NCBI GenBank assembly: GCA_018242525.1
Contig: JAFEBS010000042.1
Location: forward strand, 9,473 to 73,472
DNA from: Planctomycetota bacterium
GTDB lineage: Bacteria; Planctomycetota; Planctomycetia; Planctomycetales; Planctomycetaceae
Direction of reading: 5' to 3'
Length of the DNA: 64,000 nt
Shown: positions 1 to 9,250 of the stretch, piece by piece
How positions within the stretch are numbered: position 1 is the first letter of the stretch
Layout of the letters: each line of letters starts with the position of its first letter
Made by a program: the position numbers and the translations under genes
Notes under the pieces: model-generated
The model's input: the letters and a program-made list of their open reading frames with translations, nothing else
Told to the model about the DNA's origin: nothing
Databases searched by the model: none

Positions 1-301
1 GTGCGGCTCACAATGCAACCCAAAGCGTCAGCGAGGCATCGCGTTAATTCCCGCCCTCCCTCCCTCGCTCACGCTTCGAGTTACATCGAAAAAGTAAGTA
101 CCATTGGCCTGACGGCACCCGGCTCACCTGATTCAAAAGTCTTCCCCCCATTTGCGGGCGGTTGTTCAGTCCGTCCTTGCGGCATGCTTCTTGCGGCACA
201 AACCTTGAGTACCGCAATTCGCATACCGGGACGGTGATGATCAAGACGCACTGATTCGTCAGCGGTGCGATCCCAGTTGAGTTCTAAAAGGAGCGTTGAA
301 C
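1..301. repeat. Intergenic region with truncated composite repeat
   Basis: No gene is seen before the first operon. The first 11 bases (gtgcggctcac) are the end of the repeat found complete at 29807-29889. The next ~30 bases, read on the minus strand (ctcgctgacgctttgggttg), resemble the flank of the copy at 28931-28972. Two further blocks, aagtaagt near 91-98 and ggcctgacggcac at 106-118, recur in the same order right of the 29860 copy. This is therefore probably a composite repeat cut by the window edge. An AAAAGGAG ribosome-binding site at 286-293 precedes the first gene. Confidence 0.55.
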
Positions 302-2377
302 GTGATTTGGCTACTCACCTACGTCGGTCCAGGTGCGGGAATGACCGTGGTTGGTTCATTCTTCGTGCTGCTGACGGCGGTGGGGTTGCTTGCCTTTTCC
401 TTACTCACCCTTCCCTGCCGCTTATTCCTGATCTGGAGACGCCGGCGGGCGGCGGGTTTGCGGGGCCGTGTTCCCCAGGTGGTGGTCGTTGGCCTTGATG
501 GCTTCGATCCCGATCGCATGCAGCGGTTGTTCGCACTCGGTCGGTTGCCGCATCTGCAACGCTTGGCCGGGGTCGGCACCTGTACCACGTTGCAGACGAC
601 CCTGCCCCCGATTTCTCCTGTGGCATGGTCTTCGTTTCAAACCGGGGTGAATCCCGGCAAACACAATATCTTTGATTTCTTGAACCGTGATCTGCGCACG
701 TGCCTGCCGGAACTTTCCTCGGTGCGCACGATCTCTGCAGACGGTCAACCCTGGTGGCGAAGATTCGGGACGCGTGTCCAGATGCTCCGCAAGAGCCAGC
801 CGTTCTGGAGGATTCTCGGCAATTACGGCATCTTCAGCACCGTGTTGCGGGTCCCGATTACCTACCCTCCGGAACCGTTCTTCGGACTGTCGCTCTCTGC
901 CATGTGTACACCGGACCTGCGGGGCACGCAGGGCACGTTTACCATGTTCAGCAGTGACCCGCAGGCCCGCGCCATGGTCACCGGCGGGCTGTGCATTCCG
1001 ATTGAACGCCGTCCGCGAATTGAGACCTGGTTGCCGGGGCCGGCTGATTCCCGGGGCGGAAGCCACACCGATCTGCGCGCCCGGCTCACGATTCAAATCC
1101 ATCCCAAAAAGTTCGAGGTATACATTCGCTGTGGCAGCGAGTCTTTTTCACTTGAGCTGGCACAGTCGACGGGCTGGATTCCGGTGACATTTCGTTCGGG
1201 ACTGTTGAGGCAGGTCGGCGGTTTATGTCAGTTCCGACTGGAATCGTTGACGCCGCACGTCCGGTTGTATGTCTCACCGATTCACCTCGACCCGGAACGA
1301 CCGGCCATGCCGATCTCGCACCCGCAGGTCTATTCCATCTATCTGGCAAAGCTGCACGGAGCCTTTGCCACGGCGGGACTGGCGGAAGATACCTGGGGAC
1401 TGAACTCGGGTGCGATCAGTGAGGCAGCGTTTCTGGAGCAGACCTATCGGATTCACGATGAGCGGGAACGGATGCTGATGGATGCTCTGCATCGGATGCG
1501 CCGCGGATTGACGGTCTGCGTCTTCGATGGTCCTGATCGCATCCAGCACATGTTCATGCGACATGACGACCCCCACCATCCGGCCAACGCCGGACGAAAT
1601 GTGACGGAACACGCCGACGTGATCGATGACATGTATGACCGGATGGATGCCCTTGTCGGGCGAGTTGCGGCCGCAATACTGCCCGATGCCACCTTGATGG
1701 TCTTGTCCGATCATGGCTTCTGCTCCTTTCGCCGCGGAGCCAATCTCAACGCGTGGCTGATCGCAGAAGGATATCTGACTCGACGGACGGACGTTGCTGC
1801 AGGCGACTATCTCTCCGATGTGGATTGGACGCAAACCCGTGCGTATGCGTTCGGATTGAGCGGCATTTACCTGAATCTACAGGGACGCGAATCGCGGGGC
1901 ATAGTTCCCCCGGAAGACGCGGCCCGGTTGCGTCAGGAGATTGCCGGGAAGCTGCAAATGTGGCGCGATCCACAGGACGGCGGTCGCGTCGTCAGCCGGG
2001 CCTACGATGCTCACACGTCCTACAGCGGACCGTACAAGTCGAACGGACCGGATGTCATTGTCGGTTACGAACGGGGGTACCGTGCTGCGTGGGATTGCGC
2101 AGTCGGTCGCACGGATGGTGCCGCGCTTCAGGACAACACACGCCTATGGAGTGGTGATCATTGTGTCGATCCCGACCTGGTGCCGGGAGTGTTTCTCTCG
2201 AATCGGGTCTTTTCCGCGGGGGCGATGTCGATCATGGATCTGGCCCCGACGATTCTCTGCCTCTTCGGCATCAAGCCTCCGGAGTATATGGATGGCATTG
2301 CACGTGAACTAATACCGGCGACGCAGACACCATGCGTGACGGAGCCCGAACGGACAATGGCGGAGTCGCTGGCATGA
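302..2377 (+). CDS. Membrane-anchored AlkP-superfamily phosphohydrolase (COG3379-like)
   Basis: Predicted metal-dependent phosphohydrolase or phosphodiesterase of the alkaline phosphatase superfamily, about 691 residues; substrate unknown. The N-terminus has one or two hydrophobic segments (residues ~10-45) followed by an Arg-rich stretch, so it is membrane anchored. The catalytic fold starts at VVVVGLDGFDPDRM (metal-binding Asp near residue 66). The nucleophile region is PPISPVAWSSFQTG near 102-115. The second metal site is SDHGF (DHG at ~470-472), and a late WSGDHC supplies another ligand. GTG 302 is preferred over TTG 296 because AAAAGGAG lies 8 nt upstream of the GTG and only 2 nt from the TTG. 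The stop overlaps the next start (ATGA), so it is the first gene of a translationally coupled operon. The next gene is a paralogue. Confidence 0.85.
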   Translation: MIWLLTYVGPGAGMTVVGSFFVLLTAVGLLAFSLLTLPCRLFLIWRRRRAAGLRGRVPQVVVVGLDGFDPDRMQRLFALGRLPHLQRLAGVGTCTTLQTTLPPISPVAWSSFQTGVNPGKHNIFDFLNRDLRTCLPELSSVRTISADGQPWWRRFGTRVQMLRKSQPFWRILGNYGIFSTVLRVPITYPPEPFFGLSLSAMCTPDLRGTQGTFTMFSSDPQARAMVTGGLCIPIERRPRIETWLPGPADSRGGSHTDLRARLTIQIHPKKFEVYIRCGSESFSLELAQSTGWIPVTFRSGLLRQVGGLCQFRLESLTPHVRLYVSPIHLDPERPAMPISHPQVYSIYLAKLHGAFATAGLAEDTWGLNSGAISEAAFLEQTYRIHDERERMLMDALHRMRRGLTVCVFDGPDRIQHMFMRHDDPHHPANAGRNVTEHADVIDDMYDRMDALVGRVAAAILPDATLMVLSDHGFCSFRRGANLNAWLIAEGYLTRRTDVAAGDYLSDVDWTQTRAYAFGLSGIYLNLQGRESRGIVPPEDAARLRQEIAGKLQMWRDPQDGGRVVSRAYDAHTSYSGPYKSNGPDVIVGYERGYRAAWDCAVGRTDGAALQDNTRLWSGDHCVDPDLVPGVFLSNRVFSAGAMSIMDLAPTILCLFGIKPPEYMDGIARELIPATQTPCVTEPERTMAESLA

Positions 2378-4371
2378 ACGCCGAAGCTGGAAGAACTTGC
2401 CGGCAAATGCCGCGGCGGACATTTTTGAAAGCCGCGACCGGCGCACTGCTGGCTGCGGGGTGTGCGAAGCCGCCGGCACCATCAGCTGCCAGCGGCGTCC
2501 AGCGGATGATTGTGCTCGGCATCGACGGCATGGACCCGCAACTCATGCGGAGATTCATCGACGAAGGTCGCTTGCCGAATTGCCAGCGATTGATCGAACG
2601 CGGTAGTTTTCTGCCGCTCGGAACGAGTTGCCCACCTCAAAGTCCGGTCGCGTGGTCGAACTTTGTGTCCGGTTGTAATCCCGGCGGTCACGGCATTTTC
2701 GATTTCATCGCCCGTGATCCACTGACGATGCAGCCCTATCATTCGGTCTCGCGGTTGACCGGCACTTCCAGCGCGATGCCCCTCGGCAACTGGCGGATTC
2801 CACTGGGGGCCGCTGCTCCGCAGAACCTCCGTCGCGGCGTGACGTTCTGGGAGGAATTGGAACTCCACGGTGTGGATTGTACCGTGCTGCGCGTCCCGGC
2901 GAATTTTCCACCGACAAAGACCGATGCGGTCACGTTGTCTGGGATGGGAACCCCCGATCTGCAGGGGAACTACGGCACGTTTACTTACTTCACGGACGAT
3001 CCCAAACACCGCTCGCGCGAAGTTTCGGGCGGTCGCATTGAGAAAGTCGTCTTGGACCAGCATCACGTCCGTTGCCAGATTCGTGGACCGGCAAACGAGT
3101 TCCTGGCCGACAATCCGTCGGTGGAAGTGACGCTGGAAGTCGACCGAGACCCCGTGTCGCGCGTGGCCAGGCTTGTTGTGCAGAACACGACGCTGGTGCT
3201 CGCCGAGGGCGAATGGAGCGACTGGATTGTCGTTCGGTTCTCATTGATGCCCTATGCGGTGGAAGTCAGCGGAATCTGTCGGGTGCTGCTCAAAGGTGTG
3301 CATGAACCGTTCGGCCTGTACGTTTCGTCAGTCAACATCAATCCCGCGGAACCGTCCGCACAAATCTCGACGCCGCCCGACTATGCCCGGCAGTTGGTCC
3401 GCGAGATTGGATATTTCTACACGCAGGGAATGGTAGAAGACACGCACGCCCTGTCGGCTGGAGTCTTGACCGCCGCCGAGTATCGCCAGCAGGCTCTGTT
3501 TGTTCACGACGAGCGGTTGCGGTTTTACCAGCACGAACTGCAACGATTTCAACAGGGCTTTCTGTTCTACTACTTCTCAACGCTCGATCTCAGTTCGCAC
3601 ATGTTCTGGCGCGCGCTGGATCCCGGGCATCCGCAATTCACCGCCGAACTGGCGCAGGCGCACGGCGATTTTATCGGGTCGTTGTACGAACGTGTCGATC
3701 AGGCGATCGGTGAAACGCTGGCCACACTCGACGAGCAGTCGTGGCTGATGGTGGTGTCGGATCACGGCTTCACGTCGTTCCGGCGGCAGTTCAACCTGAA
3801 TTCCTGGTTGCTTGACCACGGATACCTGCAAACGACGGGGCCGGCGCAACGTGCCGCAGTCCTGACTGGATTTCCGGATGTCGACTGGTCGCGCACGCGG
3901 GCCTATGGACTGGGGATCAACGGCTTGTATGTCAATCGCAAGGGGCGGGAAGTCTACGGGACAGTGGGCTCCGGCGACGCGGACCGATTGATTCAGGAAC
4001 TGGTGTCGGGACTCGAAGCCGTCCGCGATCCGGAAACCGGAGAACGGGTGATCGAGCGCGTGTTTGTCGCCCGCGACGTGTATTCGGGGCCATACGCCGA
4101 AGCTGGACCGGACTTGATTGTGGGCTACCGACCGAACTATCGGGCCTCATGGGATACCGTCCTTGGGGGAATCCCACGACAACATGTTGTCGACAATCGC
4201 GATCCCTGGAGCGGTGACCATTGCGTGGCTCCAATGTTTGTCCCGGGGGTCTTGCTGAGCAGTCGGCCGCTGCGTTCCTCAGCCGCGAAATTGGAGGACT
4301 TGGCTCCGACGATTCTCCGTGGCTTTGGCGTTTCAATTCCGGATGAAATGACTGGTACCCCGCTGATTTGA
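2374..4371 (+). CDS. Tat-exported lipoprotein AlkP-superfamily phosphohydrolase
   Basis: Second AlkP-superfamily enzyme (~665 residues), a paralogue of the preceding product along its whole length. It shares VLGIDGMDPQLM, PPQSPVAWSNFVSG, SDHGFTSFR and WSGDHCV. Its N-terminus differs: RRTFLKAATG is a twin-arginine signal (RR at residues 14-15), and LLAAGC ending at Cys30 is a lipobox, so it should be exported folded and lipid-anchored. The ATG at 2374 overlaps the previous stop codon and has GGAG at 2362-2365. The upstream ATG 2332 would lie inside the previous gene, and ATG 2407 would also preserve the signal peptide. The substrate is unknown. The adjacent sulfotransferase suggests a phospho- or sulfo-ester on a surface glycan or lipid, which is inference only. 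Confidence 0.84.
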   Translation: MNAEAGRTCRQMPRRTFLKAATGALLAAGCAKPPAPSAASGVQRMIVLGIDGMDPQLMRRFIDEGRLPNCQRLIERGSFLPLGTSCPPQSPVAWSNFVSGCNPGGHGIFDFIARDPLTMQPYHSVSRLTGTSSAMPLGNWRIPLGAAAPQNLRRGVTFWEELELHGVDCTVLRVPANFPPTKTDAVTLSGMGTPDLQGNYGTFTYFTDDPKHRSREVSGGRIEKVVLDQHHVRCQIRGPANEFLADNPSVEVTLEVDRDPVSRVARLVVQNTTLVLAEGEWSDWIVVRFSLMPYAVEVSGICRVLLKGVHEPFGLYVSSVNINPAEPSAQISTPPDYARQLVREIGYFYTQGMVEDTHALSAGVLTAAEYRQQALFVHDERLRFYQHELQRFQQGFLFYYFSTLDLSSHMFWRALDPGHPQFTAELAQAHGDFIGSLYERVDQAIGETLATLDEQSWLMVVSDHGFTSFRRQFNLNSWLLDHGYLQTTGPAQRAAVLTGFPDVDWSRTRAYGLGINGLYVNRKGREVYGTVGSGDADRLIQELVSGLEAVRDPETGERVIERVFVARDVYSGPYAEAGPDLIVGYRPNYRASWDTVLGGIPRQHVVDNRDPWSGDHCVAPMFVPGVLLSSRPLRSSAAKLEDLAPTILRGFGVSIPDEMTGTPLI

Positions 4372-4401
4372 GAACTTTCCACCCTGCATCGAGTTCCTGC
4401 C

Positions 4402-4599
4402 ATGTTCGGCCCCAAGCTGAAACTTACTCGTGACCTGTACGAACGGCTGCAGCGTGCCGCCGCCAAATCCGGGTACTCTTCCGTGGAAGAACTGGCACAG
4501 CATGTGCTTGAAAAGGCCGTCGCTGACATCGAAGTGGCACAATCGGAAAAGGACATTCGCAACCGCTTACAGGGATTGGGGTATCTCGAATCGTCATGA
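4402..4599 (+). CDS. Small ribbon-helix-helix-like protein
   Basis: A 65-residue protein beginning FGPKLKLTRDLYERLQ, followed by AAKSGYSSVEELAQHVLEKA. A short strand with alternating hydrophobics, then two amphipathic helices, matches the CopG/Arc-like ribbon-helix-helix pattern, usually a small DNA-binding regulator or antitoxin. No toxin lies beside it. It sits 30 nt after the AlkP lipoprotein gene, and its TGA overlaps the next ATG (ATGA), so it is part of the operon and could be its autoregulator. The assignment rests on predicted secondary structure, not on a recognised family signature. No strong ribosome-binding site is seen. Confidence 0.6.
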   Translation: MFGPKLKLTRDLYERLQRAAAKSGYSSVEELAQHVLEKAVADIEVAQSEKDIRNRLQGLGYLESS

Positions 4600-5423
4600 G
4601 CTCGATGAATCGCGCGTTGCAACTTCTGGAAGATTGGCTGTTCGGTGCGTTGGCATTCGGGTCGATCTGGCTCGCGCTGATTCTCGCCGCAGCGCTCGTC
4701 AGCAGCCTGCTGGTGGGCGTCGTCCTGATTTGCGGCCGGCCGCAGGCGGTCCGAGCGTCCCGGAATCGCTTCCAGGCACGGACACTGGAGTTGTTACTCT
4801 TCCGTCATGACGTCCGTGTCCTCTGCACCGCGTGCGGTCGGATCCTGGCTGCGAATGCGGTGTACATCAGTCAGTTGTTCTGGCCGGCGCTAGTCAGTGC
4901 ACTGCCGCTGACCGTCCTGTGGATGCACGCGCTGGCCTGGTTCGAACATCGACCTGCCGGGCAAGGTCATCTGACGGTTCTGGAACTGCAACTCGCGGAT
5001 GAGTTCCCCGTGCTGAGCACTCCGGTCGAAGTTGTCCGCGCCGAAGGATTTGACAACATTGTGGGGCCAGTCAGAATCCCGGCCTGTAACCAACTCTGCT
5101 TCCGCCTGACCACCGCCAATGTGAACAATGCCGAAATCACCCTACGCGTAGGAACGGAAGAGTATCGTCAACTGGTTCCCATTGATGAACGTCTGGTCCG
5201 TCTGTCACCAGTCATCGAACGCGATCGTCCGTGGCTGCAGTTGATGCACCCAGCCGACAGGCCATTGAGTGTCACAGGACCGGTCGTTCGGATTGTCACG
5301 CACTACCCGAAGCGCACCGTCTTCGTTGGTCAGTGGGAATGCAGTGCTTCCTTTGTCGGCATCGTCCTGACAGGCGCGTTGAGCCTGCTTGGAGCACGCA
5401 TGCTCGGGCTAAGCCTCTTTTAA
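4596..5423 (+). CDS. Membrane protein of unknown function
   Basis: 275 residues with at least three hydrophobic segments: residues ~15-48 (FGALAFGSIWLALILAAALV), ~88-112 (around ISQLFWPALVSALPLTVLW) and the C-terminus ~245-272. The central part (~120-240) looks like a soluble beta-rich domain. A CTACGR motif near residue 73 has the spacing of half a zinc knuckle, but no second pair is evident. The start overlaps the previous stop (ATGA), placing it in the AlkP/sulfotransferase operon. I do not recognise the family; a scaffold or anchor for the neighbouring enzymes is plausible but untested. Confidence 0.7.
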   Translation: MSSMNRALQLLEDWLFGALAFGSIWLALILAAALVSSLLVGVVLICGRPQAVRASRNRFQARTLELLLFRHDVRVLCTACGRILAANAVYISQLFWPALVSALPLTVLWMHALAWFEHRPAGQGHLTVLELQLADEFPVLSTPVEVVRAEGFDNIVGPVRIPACNQLCFRLTTANVNNAEITLRVGTEEYRQLVPIDERLVRLSPVIERDRPWLQLMHPADRPLSVTGPVVRIVTHYPKRTVFVGQWECSASFVGIVLTGALSLLGARMLGLSLF

Positions 5424-5435
5424 TTGAGATCTTCG

Positions 5436-5996
5436 ATGGTTGTCATTGTGTCCGGTCTTCCCAGATCCGGAACGTCCCTGATGATGCAGATGCTCGACGC
5501 GGGTGGCTATCCGATCCTGTGCGACGATCGCCGCGTCGCCGACGAAAGCAATCCGCGAGGATATCTTGAATATGCCAAAGTCCGTAGTATCGAACGCGAT
5601 ACTTCGTGGATGACGGAAGCAGAAGGACGGGCCGTGAAGGTCGTGTCGCCATTACTGTCCGCGCTGCCACCGCAGTTTGAATACCGAATCCTGTTCCTGC
5701 GTCGTTCACTCGATGAAGTCCAGCAGTCGCAAGTCGCGATGCTGCGTCGGCGATCTGCCACGGCCCCCGTTGACGAGGGAGATCTGCGGGCCGATTTTGA
5801 TCGTCACCTGAAACATCTTGATGCCTGGTTGCCGCGGCAAGCCAATATGTCGGTCCTCAATTGCAATTATGCAGACCTGATTCAGTCACCTCGAGAGCAG
5901 GCGACGGCGATTGCACGCTTTCTGAAGGCACCACTGCGAATGGAAGCGATGTTGGCGGTCGTCGATCCGACTCTCTATCGGCAGCGAACTCCATGA
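5436..5996 (+). CDS. Small sulfotransferase-family protein
   Basis: About 186 residues. The N-terminal VIVSGLPRSGTSLMMQML is the P-loop-like 5'-phosphosulfate-binding motif of PAPS-dependent sulfotransferases. RILFLRRSLDEVQQSQ (~85-100) fits the 3'-phosphate-binding region, with conserved Arg and Ser. It is shorter than typical sulfotransferases (250-300 residues), so it is a minimal form or has a reduced acceptor domain. Expected reaction: transfer of sulfate from PAPS to a hydroxyl or amine on an unknown acceptor in the cytoplasm. ATG 5436 is preferred to TTG 5424, since the protein then starts directly at the first beta strand. The stop overlaps the start of the multihaem cytochrome gene (ATGA). 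Confidence 0.78.
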   Translation: MVVIVSGLPRSGTSLMMQMLDAGGYPILCDDRRVADESNPRGYLEYAKVRSIERDTSWMTEAEGRAVKVVSPLLSALPPQFEYRILFLRRSLDEVQQSQVAMLRRRSATAPVDEGDLRADFDRHLKHLDAWLPRQANMSVLNCNYADLIQSPREQATAIARFLKAPLRMEAMLAVVDPTLYRQRTP

Positions 5997-7876
5997 GACA
6001 TCTGCACGCCTCGATTGGATTGTTCACCCTCTGCAGCCTGGTGGGAAGCGTGCTGGTGGTTGGATGCGGGCGAAGCCCCGCCCCGGGTGTTTCGACGTTG
6101 CCACAGCACGCTGCAACACCGATTCCCATTCGCGACTCGGAACGGTACATCGGTGCGTCCCGGTGTGCCGAGTGTCATCCCGCGGCACATGCCAGCTTTT
6201 CCAAGACGGGCCACAGCCGCGCGCTCGCGGAAATTGATCTCGCGATGGAGCCACCCGACGGTGAATTCACGGACCCGCAGACACAGCGTCGCTATCGCGT
6301 TTACCGGCAGGATGGAAAACTGCACCATGCAGAATCGATTCAAACCGCGGCGGACGAAACGATCCTCCTGGAAGATCAGCCGGTGCGCTATGTCATCGGA
6401 TCCGGCCGATACTCTCGCAGCTACCTTGTCGAACGGGATGAATGCCTGTTCGAATCGCCTGTGACGTGGTATTCCGCAGCTTCGCAGTGGGGGTTGTCGC
6501 CGGGTTACGATCAGGTGAATGCCGGGTTTCAACGACCGGTGGAACTCCGATGTCTGGTCTGTCACGCCGGTCGGATTGAAGCGCAGGATCGCAGTCCGCA
6601 GCGCGTGACATTTCACGCCCTCTCGATCGATTGCGAACGGTGCCACGGCCCGGGCGGAGCGCACGCCGAAAAATGGTCAAAGGAGCCTCGCCCCTCCTCG
6701 CCCGACCTGAGTGAACATGATTCGACGATCACGAATCCGGCCGCACTGGATCGGTCACGAAGTGAAGACATCTGTGCGCAGTGTCATTTGCACAGTGCCG
6801 CCACAGTGGAACTGCGCGGTCGCAATGTGCTGGAGTTTCGTCCCGGTGAGCCGCTGTCGAATTACTTGTCGCACTTCGCGAAACAGCAGACGAAGCAGCA
6901 AATGGAGGTCGTCGGGCATGTGGAGCAGTTGCGAAGCAGCCGTTGTTACCAGTCTGATTCGTCGCTGACCTGCCTGACATGTCACCAGTTGCACACGGAA
7001 GCGGATGCCGTGTCGAAGCGGCAGGCATATCGAGACAGTTGCCTGAAATGTCACTCTGAGGCCGGATGCAAACTTCCTGTTGAGACGCGCCAGCGAGCGG
7101 AACCCGAGGACGATTGCCTGGCCTGCCACATGCCTCGAGCGCCGACAGAAATTCCGCACTTTGCCTTCACGCATCACCGCATCGGGATTCACAAGGCCGG
7201 ATCGCCAACTGCCCAAACGGCACTGGCGAGACTTCCGCTGGTGGTCTTGTCCGAGTCACCTCAGCTGCACGAATTGGATCGACTCCGCAATCTCGGCCTG
7301 GCGTACCTTCAGCTTTCCGATGCACCGGGGGAAAGTACTCGCGCGATGGCGCATCGCCAGCTCGCTCACAAATTGTTAAACGAGGCCTGCAGCCAGGGCT
7401 TAAAAGACGCTGAAGTGGAAGCGGCACTCGCGCGACTGAATTGGGGCGGCACAGCGGAATCATCGGCGGCAGCGTTACGTCACGCGGCGGCGGCGCTGGA
7501 CGATCCGCGCCTGTCCCCCGAAGGGTATGCCACGGCCTGCTATATCCTCGGCACAACGTACTACTCTCGAAATGCACCGGAGATGGCGTCACCGTGGATT
7601 GAACGCGCGCTTAAAGTGAGGCCGACAGCAGACCTGTGGATGATGTTCAGCGATTGTCTGCTCGCAAAGGGGGATACTGGCGGTGCCGTCGCTGCCGCGG
7701 AACGAGCGACCCGTGCCGCTCCAGATCGTCCCCGGTATCTGGAGCAGTTTCTCGAATTGCGCCGCAGAGGCGATCCGGCGTCCGTGACTCCCACTGATGA
7801 TCGGCGACTGCAGGCACTCTGGAAATATCGCCGCCAGCTGGATTCGAATTCAGGTTCCACTCAGGTTCGGAAATAA
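5993..7876 (+). CDS. Seven-haem c-type cytochrome lipoprotein with TPR-like C-terminus
   Basis: 627 residues. The N-terminus is a lipoprotein signal (lipobox VVGC, Cys25). Seven CXXCH haem-binding motifs are visible, starting near residues 58 (CAECH), 187 (CLVCH), 214 (CERCH), 261 (CAQCH), 327 (CLTCH), 350 (CLKCH) and 375 (CLACH). Their grouping recalls cytochrome c554/nitrite-reductase-related multihaem proteins. After ~420 the protein becomes helical and Ala/Leu-rich, with TPR-like repeats (for example YATACYILGTTYYSRNAPEM and a following ALKVRPTADLW). It likely transfers electrons at the periplasmic face. The ATG at 5993 overlaps the sulfotransferase stop; the longer open frame from 5861 lies inside that gene and would lose the signal peptide. 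Last gene of the operon. Its functional link with the phosphohydrolases is unclear. Confidence 0.85.
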   Translation: MRHLHASIGLFTLCSLVGSVLVVGCGRSPAPGVSTLPQHAATPIPIRDSERYIGASRCAECHPAAHASFSKTGHSRALAEIDLAMEPPDGEFTDPQTQRRYRVYRQDGKLHHAESIQTAADETILLEDQPVRYVIGSGRYSRSYLVERDECLFESPVTWYSAASQWGLSPGYDQVNAGFQRPVELRCLVCHAGRIEAQDRSPQRVTFHALSIDCERCHGPGGAHAEKWSKEPRPSSPDLSEHDSTITNPAALDRSRSEDICAQCHLHSAATVELRGRNVLEFRPGEPLSNYLSHFAKQQTKQQMEVVGHVEQLRSSRCYQSDSSLTCLTCHQLHTEADAVSKRQAYRDSCLKCHSEAGCKLPVETRQRAEPEDDCLACHMPRAPTEIPHFAFTHHRIGIHKAGSPTAQTALARLPLVVLSESPQLHELDRLRNLGLAYLQLSDAPGESTRAMAHRQLAHKLLNEACSQGLKDAEVEAALARLNWGGTAESSAAALRHAAAALDDPRLSPEGYATACYILGTTYYSRNAPEMASPWIERALKVRPTADLWMMFSDCLLAKGDTGGAVAAAERATRAAPDRPRYLEQFLELRRRGDPASVTPTDDRRLQALWKYRRQLDSNSGSTQVRK

Positions 7877-8147
7877 GAATGCCAATGGTTTCGCCAAGAC
7901 TGCGCGCTATTCTCGCGGAAGCGGCATGCACTTTCATTGAGCAGATGCTGCGGAGTCCTTCGTTTTATGGCAAATCCAGCCGAAAGCAACTTCCTGAGAA
8001 ACGGAACACCAATTGCGTTGTGATTCCACACTGCGGCCTGCATGACGAGCCGAACTGTCGCTCTGACGTTCCCATGACACCGCATTCGCAGTTTTTCACA
8101 GTTGTGTGCGATGGTTTGTCATTCCCCTCGTTGGAAAAGGAACTCGA

Positions 8148-9098
8148 ATGCTACCTGTTCGGAGTCGTCGTACTGCCTTTACTTTGATTGAATTGCTGGT
8201 TGTGATCGCGATTATCGCAGTCTTGATCGCGTTGCTGCTTCCCGCAGTCCAGCAAGCTCGCGAAGCGGCCCGCCGGACGCAGTGCCGGAACAATCTCAAG
8301 CAGCTGGGTTTGGCTCTGCACAATTACCACGACTCGTTCGGCGTCCTGCCACCCGGTGCCATCAATCCGGGGGTGGATGCCAAGGCGTCGCTGCCTTACA
8401 CGTCGGACTGCGCCAATCAATGCCGCAACGCCCCGTGGACCCTGATGATCCTGCCACAAATTGATCAAGCGCCGTTGTACAACGCGATCAATTTCTCGCT
8501 TCCGATGGGCAAGGCTCAGCGAAGCGGAACCGGCCCGTCAACCGACCAGGGAGCTCTGTTTGCAAACGTCAAGCTGGCGGCCTTCGCCTGTCCATCGGAC
8601 GTCACGTACTTCGATCCGTTCCAGCAGGGTGGACAAGCCCACTATGCGATTACCAATGGTCGTCGCTCCAGTTACTGGTTCCCGGCCCTCACCATCATGG
8701 AGAGTCTCGGATTCTACAAGTCGGAAACGTATAACACGCGGGGCATGTTCGGTATCAACGCCGGCTGTACGCTCAGCGATGTTAAGGATGGTACGAGCAA
8801 TACGATGATGTTGTCTGAGACTCCGTTCCGAAAGAATGCCACCGTCTACGGCCCGTACTGGACTGCATGGAACTATACGACCGGTGTCACGTTCGGACAG
8901 CAGATCAACTCCCGCGTCGCCTGCGGCGGCGGCTCAAATGGTTGTCCGTACGCCTGGGGCGGGGGCAGTGCTCACACGGGTGGAATGCACATGCTGAAGG
9001 CCGACGGGGCGGTGGCGTTCGTCTCCGAAAACATTGCGTTCTCGATCGTGCAGGGACTGGTCACGATCACGGGCGGCGAGCTTCTCGGCGAATTCTAG
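8148..9098 (+). CDS. DUF1559 type II pseudopilin (H-X9-DG protein)
   Basis: 316 residues. The N-terminus is a type IV pilin/type II secretion prepilin signal: TAFTLIELLVVIAIIAVLIA, with the invariant Glu and a long hydrophobic helix, then LLPAVQQAREAARRTQCRNN and KQLGLALHNYHD. This is the hallmark of the DUF1559 family, which is greatly expanded in Planctomycetes. The C-terminus carries the H-X9-DG motif (HTGGMHMLKADG). It is expected to be cleaved by prepilin peptidase and assembled by type II secretion-like machinery. ATG 8148 has AAAAGGA at 8135-8141; the upstream GTG 8106 has no such site. It is followed by a small lipoprotein gene, a common planctomycete pairing. The 271 bp before it hold nothing I recognise. 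Confidence 0.95.
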   Translation: MLPVRSRRTAFTLIELLVVIAIIAVLIALLLPAVQQAREAARRTQCRNNLKQLGLALHNYHDSFGVLPPGAINPGVDAKASLPYTSDCANQCRNAPWTLMILPQIDQAPLYNAINFSLPMGKAQRSGTGPSTDQGALFANVKLAAFACPSDVTYFDPFQQGGQAHYAITNGRRSSYWFPALTIMESLGFYKSETYNTRGMFGINAGCTLSDVKDGTSNTMMLSETPFRKNATVYGPYWTAWNYTTGVTFGQQINSRVACGGGSNGCPYAWGGGSAHTGGMHMLKADGAVAFVSENIAFSIVQGLVTITGGELLGEF

Positions 9099-9250
9099 AC
9101 GCCGGTGAACTCAGCCAATCCGTTGGCAGCAGGCCGCGACTGGCTCAATGGTTGTTAACGTTCCCACTCCTGTGTTCAGGCCAATGAGCTTGTTCACACG
9201 CCGTGATTCACGAGCACATATTTTCGAGTTCATTTTCTGGAACAAATGAA

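Noticed and set aside
4402-4599. Toxin-antitoxin module based on the ribbon-helix-helix-like protein
   Set aside because: No toxin-like gene adjoins it; both neighbours belong to the AlkP operon and overlap or closely follow it.
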